A stretch of DNA of 64,000 nt from contig NZ_CP059571.1 of the NCBI RefSeq assembly GCF_014055025.1, positions 1,798,001 to 1,862,000 of the forward strand. The letters are read 5' to 3'. The DNA is from Neisseria bacilliformis. Lineage in GTDB: Bacteria; Pseudomonadota; Gammaproteobacteria; Burkholderiales; Neisseriaceae. The position numbers and the translations under genes were made by a program. Numbering within the stretch: the first letter of the stretch is position 1; every line of letters begins with the position of its first letter. Shown piece by piece: positions 18,089 through 27,151 of this stretch. Under the pieces are notes generated by a model. It was not told where the DNA came from. It ran no database searches and worked only from the letters and a program-made list of their open reading frames with translations.

Positions 18089-19339
18089 TCAGGAAACCCG
18101 TTCGATTTTCGCGCCGACGCGGCCGAGTTTGCTTTCGATGTGTTCGTAGCCCCGGTCGAGGTGGTAGATGCGCTCGACGACGGTTTCGCCCTGCGCGACG
18201 AGGCCGGCGATGACGAGGCTGGCGGAGGCGCGCAGGTCGGTGGCCATCACGGTTGCGCCGGAGAGCGTTTCTACGCCACTGACGAAGGCGGTGTTGCCTT
18301 CGGTGGAGATGTCCGCGCCCATGCGGTTGAGTTCGGGCACGTGCATGAAGCGGTTTTCAAAGATGGTTTCGATGACTTTGGCCGAGCCTTCGGCCACGGC
18401 GTTCATCGCCATAAACTGCGCCTGCATGTCGGTGGGGAAGCCGGGGTGTTCGCTGGTGCGGATGCTGACGGCTTTGGGGCGGCGGTTCATTTCGATGGCG
18501 ATCCAGTCGCTGCCGGTTTCGATGGTTGCGCCGGCTTCGGCCAGTTTGTCGAGCACGGCTTCCATGGTTTTCGGGGCGGCGTTGCGCAGGATGACTTTGC
18601 CGCCGGTCATGGCCACGGCGCAGAGGAAGGTGCCCGCTTCGATGCGGTCGGGCACGACGCTGTGTTCGCAGCCGTGCAGCTCTTTCACGCCTTCGACGGT
18701 CATGGTGGCCGTGCCGATGCCGCTGATTTTCGCGCCCATTTTGACGAGGCACTCGGCCAGATCGACCACTTCGGGTTCGACGGCGCAGTTTTCCAACACG
18801 GTGGTGCCCTCGGCGAGGGTGGCGGCCATCAGCAGGTTTTCCGTGCCGCCCACGGTTACCACGTCCATCACTACGCGCGCGCCTTTCAGACGGCCTGTGG
18901 CTTTGACATAGCCGTGTTCGATGGCGATTTGCGCGCCCATCGCCTCCAAGCCTTTCAGGTGCTGGTCAACCGGGCGCGAGCCGATGGCGCAGCCGCCGGG
19001 CAGGCTGACCTGGGCTTCGCCGAAACGGGCGAGGGTGGGGCCGAGCACGAGGATGGAGGCGCGCATGGTTTTCACCAGCTCATACGGGGCGCAGGTGTTG
19101 TTGACCGCGCCGCCGTTGATTTCAAACTCGGAGATATTGTCGGTGAGCACGCGCGCGCCCATGCCTTGCAGCAGCTTCTGCGTGGTTTTCACATCGCGCA
19201 GCATGGGCACGTTTTTCAGGCGCAGCGTGCCGGAAGTGAGCAGGCCGGCGCACATCAGCGGCAGGGCGGCGTTTTTCGCGCCGGATACGGTGATTTCGCC
19301 GAAGAGCGGGCCGTTGGCGGAGATTTTGAGCTTGTCCAT
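18089..19339 (-). CDS. murA: UDP-N-acetylglucosamine 1-carboxyvinyltransferase
   Basis: 416 aa, normal MurA length. It transfers enolpyruvate from phosphoenolpyruvate to UDP-GlcNAc, the first committed step of peptidoglycan synthesis in the cytoplasm. K22-N23 lie in the SGAKNAALP motif, and the catalytic cysteine is C117 in [13 protein letters not shown], so the enzyme should be fosfomycin-sensitive in principle. It lies 39 bp downstream of ibaG, the usual linkage in proteobacteria, and is probably cotranscribed. Confidence 0.97.
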   Translation of the reverse strand: MDKLKISANGPLFGEITVSGAKNAALPLMCAGLLTSGTLRLKNVPMLRDVKTTQKLLQGMGARVLTDNISEFEINGGAVNNTCAPYELVKTMRASILVLGPTLARFGEAQVSLPGGCAIGSRPVDQHLKGLEAMGAQIAIEHGYVKATGRLKGARVVMDVVTVGGTENLLMAATLAEGTTVLENCAVEPEVVDLAECLVKMGAKISGIGTATMTVEGVKELHGCEHSVVPDRIEAGTFLCAVAMTGGKVILRNAAPKTMEAVLDKLAEAGATIETGSDWIAIEMNRRPKAVSIRTSEHPGFPTDMQAQFMAMNAVAEGSAKVIETIFENRFMHVPELNRMGADISTEGNTAFVSGVETLSGATVMATDLRASASLVIAGLVAQGETVVERIYHLDRGYEHIESKLGRVGAKIERVS

Positions 19340-19378
19340 AACAGGCTTTCGTGGGAAACGGGAAAGGGATGCGGCGCG

Positions 19379-19627
19379 TTAGGCGTTTTTCGCCGCCCAT
19401 TCGGCGGGCGTGGCGGCCACGGAAACGGAAAGCGCGTGCAGCTCGTTGGAAGCCAGCTTCTCGGCCAGCCCGTCTTTAATCAGGCGGTGGCGGGCGAGGC
19501 GGGCTTTGCCTTCAAAGGCGGAGGAAACGATGACGGCGAAAAAGTGGTGGCCGTCGCCCTCCACTTCGATGTGTTCGCAGGGAACGACGGCGGCAATCAG
19601 CTCTTTGACCTGTTCGGGTAACAGCAT
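19379..19627 (-). CDS. ibaG: BolA family protein IbaG
   Basis: 82 aa from the ATG at 19627 with an AAAGGACAC ribosome site; the longer frame upstream is not supported. It has the BolA fold signature: HIEVEGDGHHFFAVIVSSAF, then the KARLARHRLIKDGL helix and LHALSVSVAATP. BolA/IbaG proteins work with monothiol glutaredoxins in iron-sulfur or acid-stress homeostasis. The ibaG-murA order is conserved in many proteobacteria. A TATAAT -10 (19672-19677, reverse) lies about 45 bp upstream. Confidence 0.92.
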   Translation of the reverse strand: MLLPEQVKELIAAVVPCEHIEVEGDGHHFFAVIVSSAFEGKARLARHRLIKDGLAEKLASNELHALSVSVAATPAEWAAKNA

Positions 19628-19671
19628 GGGTGTGTCCTTTATCAATAATGTTGTCTTAAAAAAAGGCGCGA

Positions 19672-19677
19672 TTATAC
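19672..19677 (-). promoter_or_regulatory. -10 element of ibaG-murA
   Basis: Reverse-strand TATAAT in the context CGGTATAATCGCGCC, about 45 bp before ibaG. Confidence 0.5.
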
Positions 19678-19883
19678 CGTATCGGCAGGCAGAGGCCGTC
19701 TGAAAACACAGCTTAGGCGCGGCCGAAAACGCCCTGCCCCGCTGGCGGCCGTCTGAGAAACGCGCTTTCAGACGGCCGCTATCAAACAATAGCCGTTCGC
19801 AATATAAATTGCCGCCAAACCGCCGCAGCTATATACTGTCGCCTTTTTGACGCACACCGCCCACAATCAAGGAATACAAACGC

Positions 19884-20657
19884 ATGAGTGCCATTGCCGA
19901 CGTGCAAAGCAGCAAAGACCTGCGCAACCTGCCGATCAACCAGGTCGGCATCAAAGACCTCCGCTTCCCCATACAAACCGCCACCGCCTCCGGCATCCAG
20001 TCCACCGTTGCCCGCCTCACCATGACCGTGCGCCTGCCCGCCGACCAAAAAGGCACGCACATGTCGCGCTTCGTCGCCCTGATGGAAAGCCGCCAACGCC
20101 CGCTGGACTACGGCGAGTTGCAAAACCTCACCCAACAGATGCTCGAACTGCTCGGCGCGGAAGCGGGCAGAATCAGCGTCTCCTTCCCCTTCTTCCGCAG
20201 CAAATCCGCCCCCGTCTCCGGCATCCGCTCCCTGCTCGATTACGACGTAACCATCAGCGGCGAAGTATCCGGCGGCGCATACGCCTACGGCCTCAAAGTG
20301 CTCGTGCCCGTAACCAGCCTCTGCCCCTGCTCCAAGGAAATCTCGCAATACGGCGCGCACAACCAACGCTCGCACGTAACCGTCTCCCTTATCTGCACGG
20401 AAGACGTGCCGCCGGAAGACATCATCGACATTGTCGAAGCACAAGCCTCCTGCCAGCTCTACGGCCTGCTCAAACGCCCCGACGAAAAATACGTTACCGA
20501 ACGCGCCTACGAAAACCCGAAATTCGTCGAAGACATGGTGCGCGACGTCGCCGTCGCCCTGCGCAGCGACAAACGCATCGCTTCGTTCACCGTCGAAAGC
20601 GAAAACTTCGAAAGCATCCACAACCACTCCGCCTACGCCTGCATTTCCTATCCGTAA
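19884..20657 (+). CDS. folE2: GTP cyclohydrolase FolE2 (type IB)
   Basis: 257 aa, the same length as the characterised N. gonorrhoeae enzyme. It opens GTP to 7,8-dihydroneopterin triphosphate for tetrahydrofolate, using Zn or Mn rather than strictly Zn. The catalytic cysteine is C147 in [11 protein letters not shown]. Other signature pieces are the [13 protein letters not shown] segment and SIHNHSAYA near the end. Transcription is divergent from ibaG and ends at a DUS hairpin shared with lolA. Confidence 0.96.
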   Translation: MSAIADVQSSKDLRNLPINQVGIKDLRFPIQTATASGIQSTVARLTMTVRLPADQKGTHMSRFVALMESRQRPLDYGELQNLTQQMLELLGAEAGRISVSFPFFRSKSAPVSGIRSLLDYDVTISGEVSGGAYAYGLKVLVPVTSLCPCSKEISQYGAHNQRSHVTVSLICTEDVPPEDIIDIVEAQASCQLYGLLKRPDEKYVTERAYENPKFVEDMVRDVAVALRSDKRIASFTVESENFESIHNHSAYACISYP

Positions 20658-20684
20658 ACGGGACTGAATCTGTTGGCAAACATG

Positions 20685-20723
20685 AAAAGGCCGTCTGAAA
20701 AACTGTTTTTCAGACGGCCTTTT
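20685..20723. terminator. bidirectional DUS hairpin terminator
   Basis: AAAAGGCCGTCTGAAAAA and its complement between convergent folE2 and lolA. A-tract and T-tract flanks fit termination on both strands. Confidence 0.8.
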
Positions 20724-20759
20724 GACCATTGCGGGCGGGCAAACCCAAACGCTGCGGCT

Positions 20760-21365
20760 TTACTGGCTCAATACGTCCGCGCCTTTGGGCGGGGTGAACG
20801 CGAATGCGCTGCGGGGGGGGTTCGGGTGGGTGTCGATGTTGGAAAAGCGGATGGCGGTTTGGTTGCCGAAGCCGTCTTTCAGCTCCATTGCGGCGAGGGT
20901 GTCGCCTTTGAAGCCGATGCGGATGTATTGGTAGCCGCCGTTGTTTTTTTTCGGGCTGGCGAGCACGTAGTCGATGCCGTCGGTTGTGCCGTCTTCTTTC
21001 AGGGTGTAGCTGGTGTCGAGGGCGTTTTTGTCGGAGAGGATGGCGGCGGGGCTGTCGCCGATGGCTTTGGACTGGTCGGATTTGGTTACCTGTTTCAAAT
21101 CAATGTCGTAAAGCCAGATGATTTTGCCGTCGCCGACGATGGTTTGCTTGTAGGGCTTGGTGTATTCCCAGCGGAAGAGGCCGGGGCGCAGGATTTGGAA
21201 GGTGCCGCCGGAGGTTTGCGTTTTCTTTTTGCTTTTGACGGTTTGGCTGAATGTGCCGGCGATGCCGTCGGTGTCGGCGTTGAATTTTTTCAGCGCGTCG
21301 ATGCCGCCGGCGTAGGCGGCGGAGAAGGCGGCGACGAGGGTGAGGATGAGTGCGGTGCGTTTCAT
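20760..21365 (-). CDS. lolA: outer-membrane lipoprotein carrier protein LolA
   Basis: 201 aa from the ATG at 21365 (signal peptide MKRTALILTLVAAFSAAYAG) with a GCAAGGACACTGCC ribosome region. The mature protein has the LolA fold markers: an N-terminal helix with GTFSQTV, FQILRPGLFRWEYTKPYKQ, IVGDGKIIWLYDIDLKQVT and the C-terminal FSNIDTHPNP segment. It carries lipoproteins across the periplasm from LolCDE to LolB. Several lipoproteins in this window depend on this pathway. Confidence 0.93.
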   Translation of the reverse strand: MKRTALILTLVAAFSAAYAGGIDALKKFNADTDGIAGTFSQTVKSKKKTQTSGGTFQILRPGLFRWEYTKPYKQTIVGDGKIIWLYDIDLKQVTKSDQSKAIGDSPAAILSDKNALDTSYTLKEDGTTDGIDYVLASPKKNNGGYQYIRIGFKGDTLAAMELKDGFGNQTAIRFSNIDTHPNPPRSAFAFTPPKGADVLSQ

Positions 21366-21541
21366 GGCAGTGTCCTTGCGGTTATGCTGTAACAAGGGCG
21401 GCAGTATAGCGGCGGAAGGCGCGCTGGCAAGGGGCGCGGCGGGGGTTTAAGTTGTGTAAACGGTGTAGTGCTTTGTATCGCTTCGGGTTTTGTGCGGAAA
21501 CTCGCGGCGGGTTTGACATTTATTTATTGCCGGATAGGGCA

Positions 21542-21600
21542 AGAGGCCGTCTGAAAGCACAGCTTCGGCGTAGCCGAAACGGGATTTCAGACGGCCTCTT
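21542..21600. terminator. DUS hairpin
   Basis: AGAGGCCGTCTGAAA and its complement separated by about 30 bases that contain a smaller palindrome (CTTCGGCGTAGCCGAA). Follows the small membrane protein gene on the minus strand. Confidence 0.6.
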
Positions 21601-21623
21601 GGCGGGAAAACGGCGGCAGGTAA

Positions 21624-21872
21624 TCAGTGGCTGAAATAGCGGCTGCATTTTTGGCCGCAGCGGTCGATCAGGCGGCGGCAGACAGGCAGAAGCGGCGAGG
21701 CGAACAGGAAGGAGGTGGCCAGCGCGACGGTGAGCACCACGGCCAGCGGTTTGGCCAGCATTTTGAAGTGGAACAGATACGTCATGAGGAAATTCACGGC
21801 GCAGGTAAACAGGAAAACATAGCAGATCCCGACGGTACACAGCAAAAGCGGGCAGAAAACCGAGCGTTTCAT
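21624..21872 (-). CDS. small membrane protein, two predicted spans
   Basis: 82 aa from the ATG at 21872 (MKRSVFCPLL). Hydrophobic stretches at about 5-30 and 40-62 predict two membrane helices. The C-terminal tail is basic and Cys-containing (CRRLIDRCGQKCSRY). No family recognised. The ribosome site is weak. A TATAAT -10 (21901-21906, reverse) precedes it, which supports expression. Confidence 0.5.
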   Translation of the reverse strand: MKRSVFCPLLLCTVGICYVFLFTCAVNFLMTYLFHFKMLAKPLAVVLTVALATSFLFASPLLPVCRRLIDRCGQKCSRYFSH

Positions 21873-22025
21873 AAGCAAAACCGAACATGTGGGAGGCGCG
21901 ATTATACCCGCGTGCAAAACAGGGAAAAAGCAAACGGCGGATTAAATCGGGTAAAGACTAACGGCATAACAAGCGGACAAACGGTATCTTTTCCCATCCG
22001 TGCGCGGCGGCGCGGCCAATTCCGC

Positions 22026-22031
22026 TATAAT
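22026..22031 (+). promoter_or_regulatory. -10 element of the probable ubiA promoter
   Basis: TATAAT in the context CCGCTATAATCGCGCC. It is 221 bp before the ubiA start; the 165-bp MITE-like copy B lies between them. Confidence 0.5.
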
Positions 22032-22072
22032 CGCGCCCGCCAACCGCCCAGCAACCCGTTTTCAGACGGCCT

Positions 22073-22237
22073 TAGGGTCTGTTGACAATCAACTTGCGAA
22101 GCGGATTTTGCGCCCTAAAACGGCATCTGCCGCGTTGGAAATACCCGCAATGGACGGCATAGGCTCGCATTCCCGCCTTGCATCTGCCGTTTTATGACGC
22201 AAAATCCGCTTCGCAAGTTGAATGTCAACAGACCCTA
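22073..22237. mobile_element. MITE-like inverted-repeat element, copy B (165 bp)
   Basis: Ends TAGGGTCTGTTGACAATCAA and its complement are almost perfect, and the pairing extends (CGAAGCGGATTTTGCG with CGCAAAATCCGCTTCG), so the element is a long hairpin. The interior matches copy A. It ends 14 bp before the ubiA start codon. Confidence 0.8.
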
Positions 22238-22251
22238 GCCGTACACCCGCG

Positions 22252-23157
22252 ATGAACAAAGAAAAAATCGAAGCAAAACTGCGCATTTACACCCGCCTGA
22301 TGCGTGCCGACAAACCCATAGGCACCATGCTGCTTTTGTGGCCGACGCTGTGGGCCCTGTGGGCGGCGGCCGGCGGCATGCCCGACATCGCCGTCCTTGC
22401 CGCCTTCGTGCTCGGCACCTTCCTGATGCGCAGCGCGGGCTGCGTCGCCAACGACTTTGCCGACCGCGATTTCGACGGCCGCGTCGCACGCACGAAAAAC
22501 CGCCCCTTCGCGCGTGGCGAAGTGTCCGGCAGGGAAGCCCTGCTGCTTATCCTCGTGCTCTGCGCCGCTGCCGCCCTCTGCCTGCTGCCGCTCAACCGCC
22601 TCACCTGGCTGATGAGCCTGCCCGCCCTCTTCCTCGCCTTCACCTACCCGTTTACCAAACGCTTCTTCCCCATCCCGCAGCTCTATCTCGGCCTGGCCTT
22701 CTCCTTCGGCATCCCCATGGCCTTCGCCGCCGTCAGAGGCATCGTTCCGCCGCTGGCGTGGATACTGTTTGCCGCCAACGTGTTTTGGACACTGGCCTAC
22801 GACACCGCCTACGCCATGGCCGACAAGCCCGACGACCTAAAAATCGGCATCAAAACCTCCGCCATCACTTTCGGCCGCCGCGACGCCGAAGCCGTCCTCG
22901 CCTGCCATCTGGCCTCCACCGCCCTTATGGCCTGGGCCGGCTGGGAAATGCGGGCACTCTGGCCGTTTTGGCTTGTTTTCCCGTTTGCCCTGCATTTCCA
23001 ATACAAACAATACCTTGCCGTGCGCACCCGCAACAGGGACACCTGCTTTAAAGCCTTTCTCGACAACAACCGCCTCGGCGCGTACTGGTTTGCCGCCGTC
23101 GCCGCCAACTTCTTCTCCATCCACGCCCGCGAACTGCTCGCCGCCTCGGGCATATAA
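22252..23157 (+). CDS. ubiA: 4-hydroxybenzoate octaprenyltransferase
   Basis: 301 aa from the ATG at 22252 ([13 protein letters not shown]). The frame also includes an ATG at 22222 inside the MITE-like element, which is unlikely to be native. It is a polytopic membrane enzyme that prenylates 4-hydroxybenzoate in ubiquinone synthesis. The two Asp-rich motifs are NDFADRDFD (from N67) and [13 protein letters not shown]. No good ribosome site is visible just before 22252 (only CTAGCCGTACACCCGCG), possibly because the insertion removed it. Confidence 0.93.
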   Translation: MNKEKIEAKLRIYTRLMRADKPIGTMLLLWPTLWALWAAAGGMPDIAVLAAFVLGTFLMRSAGCVANDFADRDFDGRVARTKNRPFARGEVSGREALLLILVLCAAAALCLLPLNRLTWLMSLPALFLAFTYPFTKRFFPIPQLYLGLAFSFGIPMAFAAVRGIVPPLAWILFAANVFWTLAYDTAYAMADKPDDLKIGIKTSAITFGRRDAEAVLACHLASTALMAWAGWEMRALWPFWLVFPFALHFQYKQYLAVRTRNRDTCFKAFLDNNRLGAYWFAAVAANFFSIHARELLAASGI

Positions 23158-23191
23158 ACTTTTCAGACGGCCTCAAACGCCGCAAAACGCC

Positions 23192-23398
23192 ATGAACGAG
23201 ATCACCGACTTTTTCCGCACCGCCGAACCCGCCGAAGCCCGCGAAACCCTCGAATTCATGCTGCACGAATGCAGCCTCGACCAAGCCCCCGACCGCGCCA
23301 CCGTCGCCCTGTGGCAAACCCTGTTGCACGAACGCGGCGGACGCTTCGCCGCCCTCGCCGCCCTGTGCCGCGACTGGCTGGAAACGGAGCAGCCGTGA
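23192..23398 (+). CDS. small soluble protein of unknown function
   Basis: 68 aa (MNEITDFFRTAEPAEARETL), acidic and helical, with an LDQAPDRATVALWQTLLHERGG segment. It starts 34 bp after ubiA and its stop overlaps the GTG start of the VanZ-like gene by four bases (GTGA), which supports translation coupling and a ubiA-orf68-vanZ operon. No family recognised. Confidence 0.65.
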   Translation: MNEITDFFRTAEPAEARETLEFMLHECSLDQAPDRATVALWQTLLHERGGRFAALAALCRDWLETEQP

Positions 23399-23763
23399 GC
23401 CTGCCGCGCAACAAATACACCGCCCTCGCCGCCGCCTGGTTTGCCCTGCTGTGGTATTTCCTGCTGCGCGAAAGCGGCACACACGCCGCCCCGCCCTTCC
23501 CCCACTTCGACAAAGCCGCCCACTGCGCCGCCTTCTTCGCCCAATTCTGGCTCGCCGCCCGCGCATGGTTGCAAGAAAACCGCCGCCCGCCCCTGCTGCC
23601 GCTGTCCGCCGCCGCCATCGCCCTTGCCGCCGCCAGCGAAACCGCCCAGGCCCTGTTCACCCGCAGCCGCAGCGGCGACCTGCTCGACGCCCTTGCCGAC
23701 CTTGTCGGCGCAGCCGCCGCCCTGCTGCTGGCCGGCAAAGTTTTCCGCAGCCGCAACGGTTGA
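23395..23763 (+). CDS. VanZ-like membrane protein
   Basis: 122 aa beginning with GTG at 23395 and overlapping the previous stop by four bases. It has membrane segments at about 8-24, 38-55, 68-84 and 99-115, and the VanZ-like features FPHFDKAAHCAAFF (DKxxH) and the distal S/ETAQALFTRSRSGDLLDALADLVG (where other members have Q...R..d..D...N..G). VanZ itself gives low teicoplanin resistance, but most chromosomal relatives have unknown roles. Confidence 0.75.
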   Translation: MSLPRNKYTALAAAWFALLWYFLLRESGTHAAPPFPHFDKAAHCAAFFAQFWLAARAWLQENRRPPLLPLSAAAIALAAASETAQALFTRSRSGDLLDALADLVGAAAALLLAGKVFRSRNG

Positions 23764-23855
23764 GGCCGTCTGAAACAGGCAGGTCGGGCATTCATGCCCG
23801 ACGTGCAGACACCGGCAACGGAAAATGTCGGGCATCAATGCCCGACCTACACAAA

Positions 23856-23885
23856 AGGCCGTCTGAAAACTTTTTCAGACGGCCT
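23856..23885. terminator. DUS hairpin upstream of priA
   Basis: AGGCCGTCTGAAAA and TTTTTCAGACGGCCT almost abutting. Ends the ubiA-vanZ unit. Two TCGGGCAT palindromes precede it (23781-23802, 23826-23849). Confidence 0.7.
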
Positions 23886-23909
23886 CCACCCCCAAACCAG
23901 CACCCCGCC

Positions 23910-26078
23910 ATGATTTACCACCGCATCGCCCTCAACACGCCGCTTTCAGACGGCCTGCTCACTTATGCCCACCCTGCCCCGCTGCCTTTGGGCACGCGCG
24001 TGGCCGTGCCGTTTCGCAACCGCACGGTGGCGGGCATTGTGTGGGAAACCGACATCGCGCCCGACATCGCGCCCGCGAAAATTCTACCCGTTCAGACGGC
24101 CTTTGCCGACGAAATGCCGCTGCCGGAACACTGGCGCGGCCTGATTGCTTTTGCCTCGCGCTATTACCACTATCCGCTCGGGCAGGCGGTGTCGATCGCG
24201 CTGCCACAGGGTTTGAAAGAGGCCGAAGCGGTGGCCATGCCGCAGCCGCCGTTGTTTTACCGTTTGAACGAAGCGGGCAGACTGCAAGAGCCGCCCCCTG
24301 CGCGTTTTCACAAAAAAGCTGCCTTGTGGCAGGCTCTGCTTTCAGACGGCCTTTCAATGGCGGAACTCAAAAAAACCAACGCGCAGGCGGCCAAGTTGAT
24401 TGAGGAATGGGCGCAACACGGCTGGATAGACAGCCATACGGCGGGCAAACCGGTGTTGAGGTCGTCTGAACACGTGTTAAACGCCGCGCAACAAGCCGCC
24501 TCGCAAAGCATTCAGACGGCCTTCGGGCGTTTCCAGCCCTTTTTGCTTTACGGCATCACGGGCAGCGGCAAAACCGAAGTGTATTTCGATGTGATGGAAA
24601 AAGTGCTGGCGGCGGGGCGGCAGGTGTTGTTTTTACTGCCAGAAATCAACCTCACGCCGCAGCTTTTGGCGCGGGTGTCGGCGCGTTTCGGCGATGTGCC
24701 GGCGGCGGTTTTGCACAGCCAGACCGCAGCGGGGCGGCGCACGCAGGACTATCTTCGCGCCATGACGGGTCAGGCGAAACTCGTAATCGGCACGCGGCTG
24801 GCGGTGTTTGCGCCGCTGCCCGATTTGGGCTTGATTGTGGTCGATGAAGAACACGACGGCTCGTTCAAACAGGACAACGAGTTGCGCTACCACGCCCGCG
24901 ATCTGGCGGTGTGGCGGGCGCAGCAGAGCGGCTGCCCCGTGGTGCTGGGCAGTGCCACGCCGAGTTTGGAGAGCTGGCACAAAGCGCAAAGCGGCGCGTA
25001 CCGCCTGCTCGAATTGGCCGAACGCGCCAACCCTGCCGCCAAGCCGCCGCAGGTGGAAATCTTAAACGTAGGCCGTCTGAAACTCGACAACGGCTTTTCG
25101 CCGCAGGCTTTGAAGCTGTTGAAAGACAATTTCGAGGCGGGCGGCATGTCGCTGGTTTACCTCAACCGGCGCGGTTTCGCCCCCGTGCTGTTTTGCGGCG
25201 ACTGCGGCCACACTTTCGGCTGCCCCAACTGCTCGGCCAAAATGGTGCTGCACCAGCGCGCCCGCCAGATGCGCTGCCACCACTGCGACCACCGCGCCGC
25301 CATTCCGTTCAAATGCCCCGAATGCGGCAATCAGGACTTGACCGCCGTCGGCCACGGCACACAGCGCGTGGAAGAAACCCTGCGCGCCTTTCTGCCGCAG
25401 GCTTCCGTGGTGCGCGTCGATAGGGACAGCACTTCGCACAAAAACGACTGGGCGGAACTCTACCGCCGTATCGGCGAGGGCGGCATCGATATTCTGGTGG
25501 GCACGCAAATGCTCGCCAAAGGCCACGATTTCGCGCGGCTCAACCTTGTGATTGTGCTCAACGCCGACGGCAGCCTGTACAGCGCGGATTTCCGCGCCCC
25601 CGAGCGGCTGTTTGCCGAACTCATGCAGGTGTCGGGGCGGGCGGGACGCGCCGACACCCCCGGCCGCGTGCTGATTCAAACCCAAATCCCCGAACACGCC
25701 GTGTTTGCCGCCGTCAAAGCGCAGGATTACCGCCTGTTTGCCGACACCGAACTGGCCGAGCGCAAACTGTTTGCCATGCCGCCTTTCGGTTTTCAGACGG
25801 CCATACGCGCCGACGCGCCCGCCGTGGCCGAAGCGATGGCGTTTCTCAACGAAATCCGCGACAGCCTCGCCCCGCACCTGCCCGAGGGCGTAACCCAGTT
25901 CGGCGCAGCCCCCATGCTGATGGTGCGGCTGGCCGAACGCGAACGCGCCCAGATTTTCCTCGAATCGCCCTCGCGCAAGGCCTTGCACCAAGCGGTATCG
26001 ATGTGGACAGACGCACTCAAAGCCAAGCGCGACGGCAAAATCAGATGGTCGGTTGATGTTGATCCGCAGGAGATGTGA
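23910..26078 (+). CDS. priA: primosomal replication restart helicase PriA
   Basis: 722 aa. PriA reloads the replisome at stalled forks. The N-terminal DNA-binding domain is followed by a superfamily 2 helicase core with Walker A GITGSGKTEV (about 214-223) and Walker B VVDEEHD (about 310-316), GSATPSLES, and the zinc-binding insert with CGDCGHTFGCPNC, CHHC and CPEC (about 430-478). Motifs VGTQMLAKGHDF and QVSGRAGRA follow. The gene is unusual in carrying seven uptake sequences translated in frame, as SDGL, VQTA/IQTA/FQTA or GRLK, plus one AG-mucDUS (AGGTCGTCTGAA at about 24463). Confidence 0.96.
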   Translation: MIYHRIALNTPLSDGLLTYAHPAPLPLGTRVAVPFRNRTVAGIVWETDIAPDIAPAKILPVQTAFADEMPLPEHWRGLIAFASRYYHYPLGQAVSIALPQGLKEAEAVAMPQPPLFYRLNEAGRLQEPPPARFHKKAALWQALLSDGLSMAELKKTNAQAAKLIEEWAQHGWIDSHTAGKPVLRSSEHVLNAAQQAASQSIQTAFGRFQPFLLYGITGSGKTEVYFDVMEKVLAAGRQVLFLLPEINLTPQLLARVSARFGDVPAAVLHSQTAAGRRTQDYLRAMTGQAKLVIGTRLAVFAPLPDLGLIVVDEEHDGSFKQDNELRYHARDLAVWRAQQSGCPVVLGSATPSLESWHKAQSGAYRLLELAERANPAAKPPQVEILNVGRLKLDNGFSPQALKLLKDNFEAGGMSLVYLNRRGFAPVLFCGDCGHTFGCPNCSAKMVLHQRARQMRCHHCDHRAAIPFKCPECGNQDLTAVGHGTQRVEETLRAFLPQASVVRVDRDSTSHKNDWAELYRRIGEGGIDILVGTQMLAKGHDFARLNLVIVLNADGSLYSADFRAPERLFAELMQVSGRAGRADTPGRVLIQTQIPEHAVFAAVKAQDYRLFADTELAERKLFAMPPFGFQTAIRADAPAVAEAMAFLNEIRDSLAPHLPEGVTQFGAAPMLMVRLAERERAQIFLESPSRKALHQAVSMWTDALKAKRDGKIRWSVDVDPQEM

Positions 26079-26417
26079 GGCCGTCTGAAAAACGCTTCGG
26101 CGCGGCCAACACCCCAAACCGCGTGCGTGGCTGCGCCACACACCCTACTTTCGCGGCAGAGATTTTACCCGCCCCGCCATGCCGAACCCGTTGTAGGGTG
26201 TGTCGCCCCAAGGCGACGCACGCGTTCTTGGCTGCACAACAGAGGCCGTCTGAAAACACAGTTTCGGTACAGCCAAAACAGGCAGGTCGGGCATTTATGC
26301 CCGACGCGCAGACAGCGGAAACGGAAAATGTCGGGCATAAATGCCCGACCTACGCATAAGAGGCCGTCTGAAAACCGTAAAACGGGTTTTCAGACGGCCT
26401 CTATTGTGTTTTGCCGC
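26079..26417. repeat. gene-free stretch of dispersed palindromes
   Basis: No gene seen. Contains a DUS after priA, a GCGTGGCTGCGCCACACACC palindrome (about 26119-26150), a TAGGGTGTGTCGCCCCAAGG palindrome (about 26193-26224), two GTCGGGCATTTATGCCCGAC palindromes (about 26286-26305 and 26331-26350), and the DUS hairpin at 26360-26401. Confidence 0.65.
26360..26401. terminator. DUS hairpin, orn terminator
   Basis: AGAGGCCGTCTGAAAACC and its complement 16 bp past the orn stop codon on the minus strand. Confidence 0.7.
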
Positions 26418-26972
26418 CTATTGCGGCAGTTTCAGGAAATGGTCGCGGTAGTAGCGCATTTCTTCGATGCTTTCGAGGATGTCGTCCAGGGCTTTGTGCG
26501 AGCCGCGTTTGACCACGCCTTTGGCCACGGCGGGATTCCAGCGTTTGGCCAGCTCTTTGAGGGTGGACACGTCGAGGTTGCGGTAGTGGAAGTACGCTTC
26601 GAGGCGGGGCATGTATTTCTGCATGAAGCGGCGGTCCTGGTGGACGGAGTTGCCGCACATCGGCGAGGCTTGGGCCGGTATCCACGCGGCGATGAAATCG
26701 AGCAGGTTTTGTTCCACTTCGGCTTCGGTGTATTGCGATTCGCGCACGCGCTGCGTCAGGCCGGTACGGCCGTGGGTGGCGGTGCACCATTCGTCCATCG
26801 CGTCCAAAACCTCGTCGCTCTGGTGGACGGCGTACACCGGCGACTGCGCCAATACGTTCAAATCGGAATCGGTGATGATGACGGCCACTTCGATGATGCG
26901 GTCGGTTTCGGGGGAGAGGCCGGTCATTTCCATGTCGAGCCAGCAGAGATTGTTTGCGTTTTGTTGCGCCAT
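26418..26972 (-). CDS. orn: oligoribonuclease
   Basis: 184 aa, normal for Orn. It degrades di- and short oligoribonucleotides, including pGpG from c-di-GMP turnover. DEDDh exonuclease motifs are visible: [10 protein letters not shown] (Exo I, first Asp-Glu), [12 protein letters not shown] (Exo II) and [11 protein letters not shown] (Exo III with the His). It is a single gene with a TATAAT -10 at 27012-27017 on the reverse strand. Confidence 0.96.
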   Translation of the reverse strand: MAQQNANNLCWLDMEMTGLSPETDRIIEVAVIITDSDLNVLAQSPVYAVHQSDEVLDAMDEWCTATHGRTGLTQRVRESQYTEAEVEQNLLDFIAAWIPAQASPMCGNSVHQDRRFMQKYMPRLEAYFHYRNLDVSTLKELAKRWNPAVAKGVVKRGSHKALDDILESIEEMRYYRDHFLKLPQ

Positions 26973-27011
26973 GGCGGGCAGCCTTTCGCGGGTTGGAAAA
27001 AAACGGGCGCG

Positions 27012-27017
27012 ATTATA
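27012..27017 (-). promoter_or_regulatory. -10 element of orn
   Basis: Reverse-strand TATAAT in the context CGGCTATAATCGCGCCC, about 40 bp upstream of orn. Confidence 0.5.
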
Positions 27018-27039
27018 GCCGAGGGCGCGGTGGGAAGGG

Positions 27040-27075
27040 AAAGGCCGTCTGAAAGTGCGGTTTCAGACGGCCTTT
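27040..27075. terminator. DUS hairpin downstream of hisB
   Basis: AAAGGCCGTCTGAAA and its complement. Followed by a GTCGGGCATTCATGCCCGAC palindrome at about 27084-27103 and a single DUS adjoining hisB. Confidence 0.6.
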
Positions 27076-27151
27076 CATGCGTAGGTCGGGCATTCATGCC
27101 CGACCTGCCGGATTGCTTTTGGCTGCGCCGAAGCCGTGCTTTCAGACGGCC

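Noticed and set aside
22222-22251. The upstream ATG of ubiA at 22222
   Set aside because: It lies within the MITE-like element and would add ten residues with no UbiA similarity. Kept only as a possible alternative start.
23761-23850. Paired TCGGGCAT palindromes as a short CRISPR array
   Set aside because: Units are palindromic, occur scattered across the genome, and have no regular spacers or cas genes.
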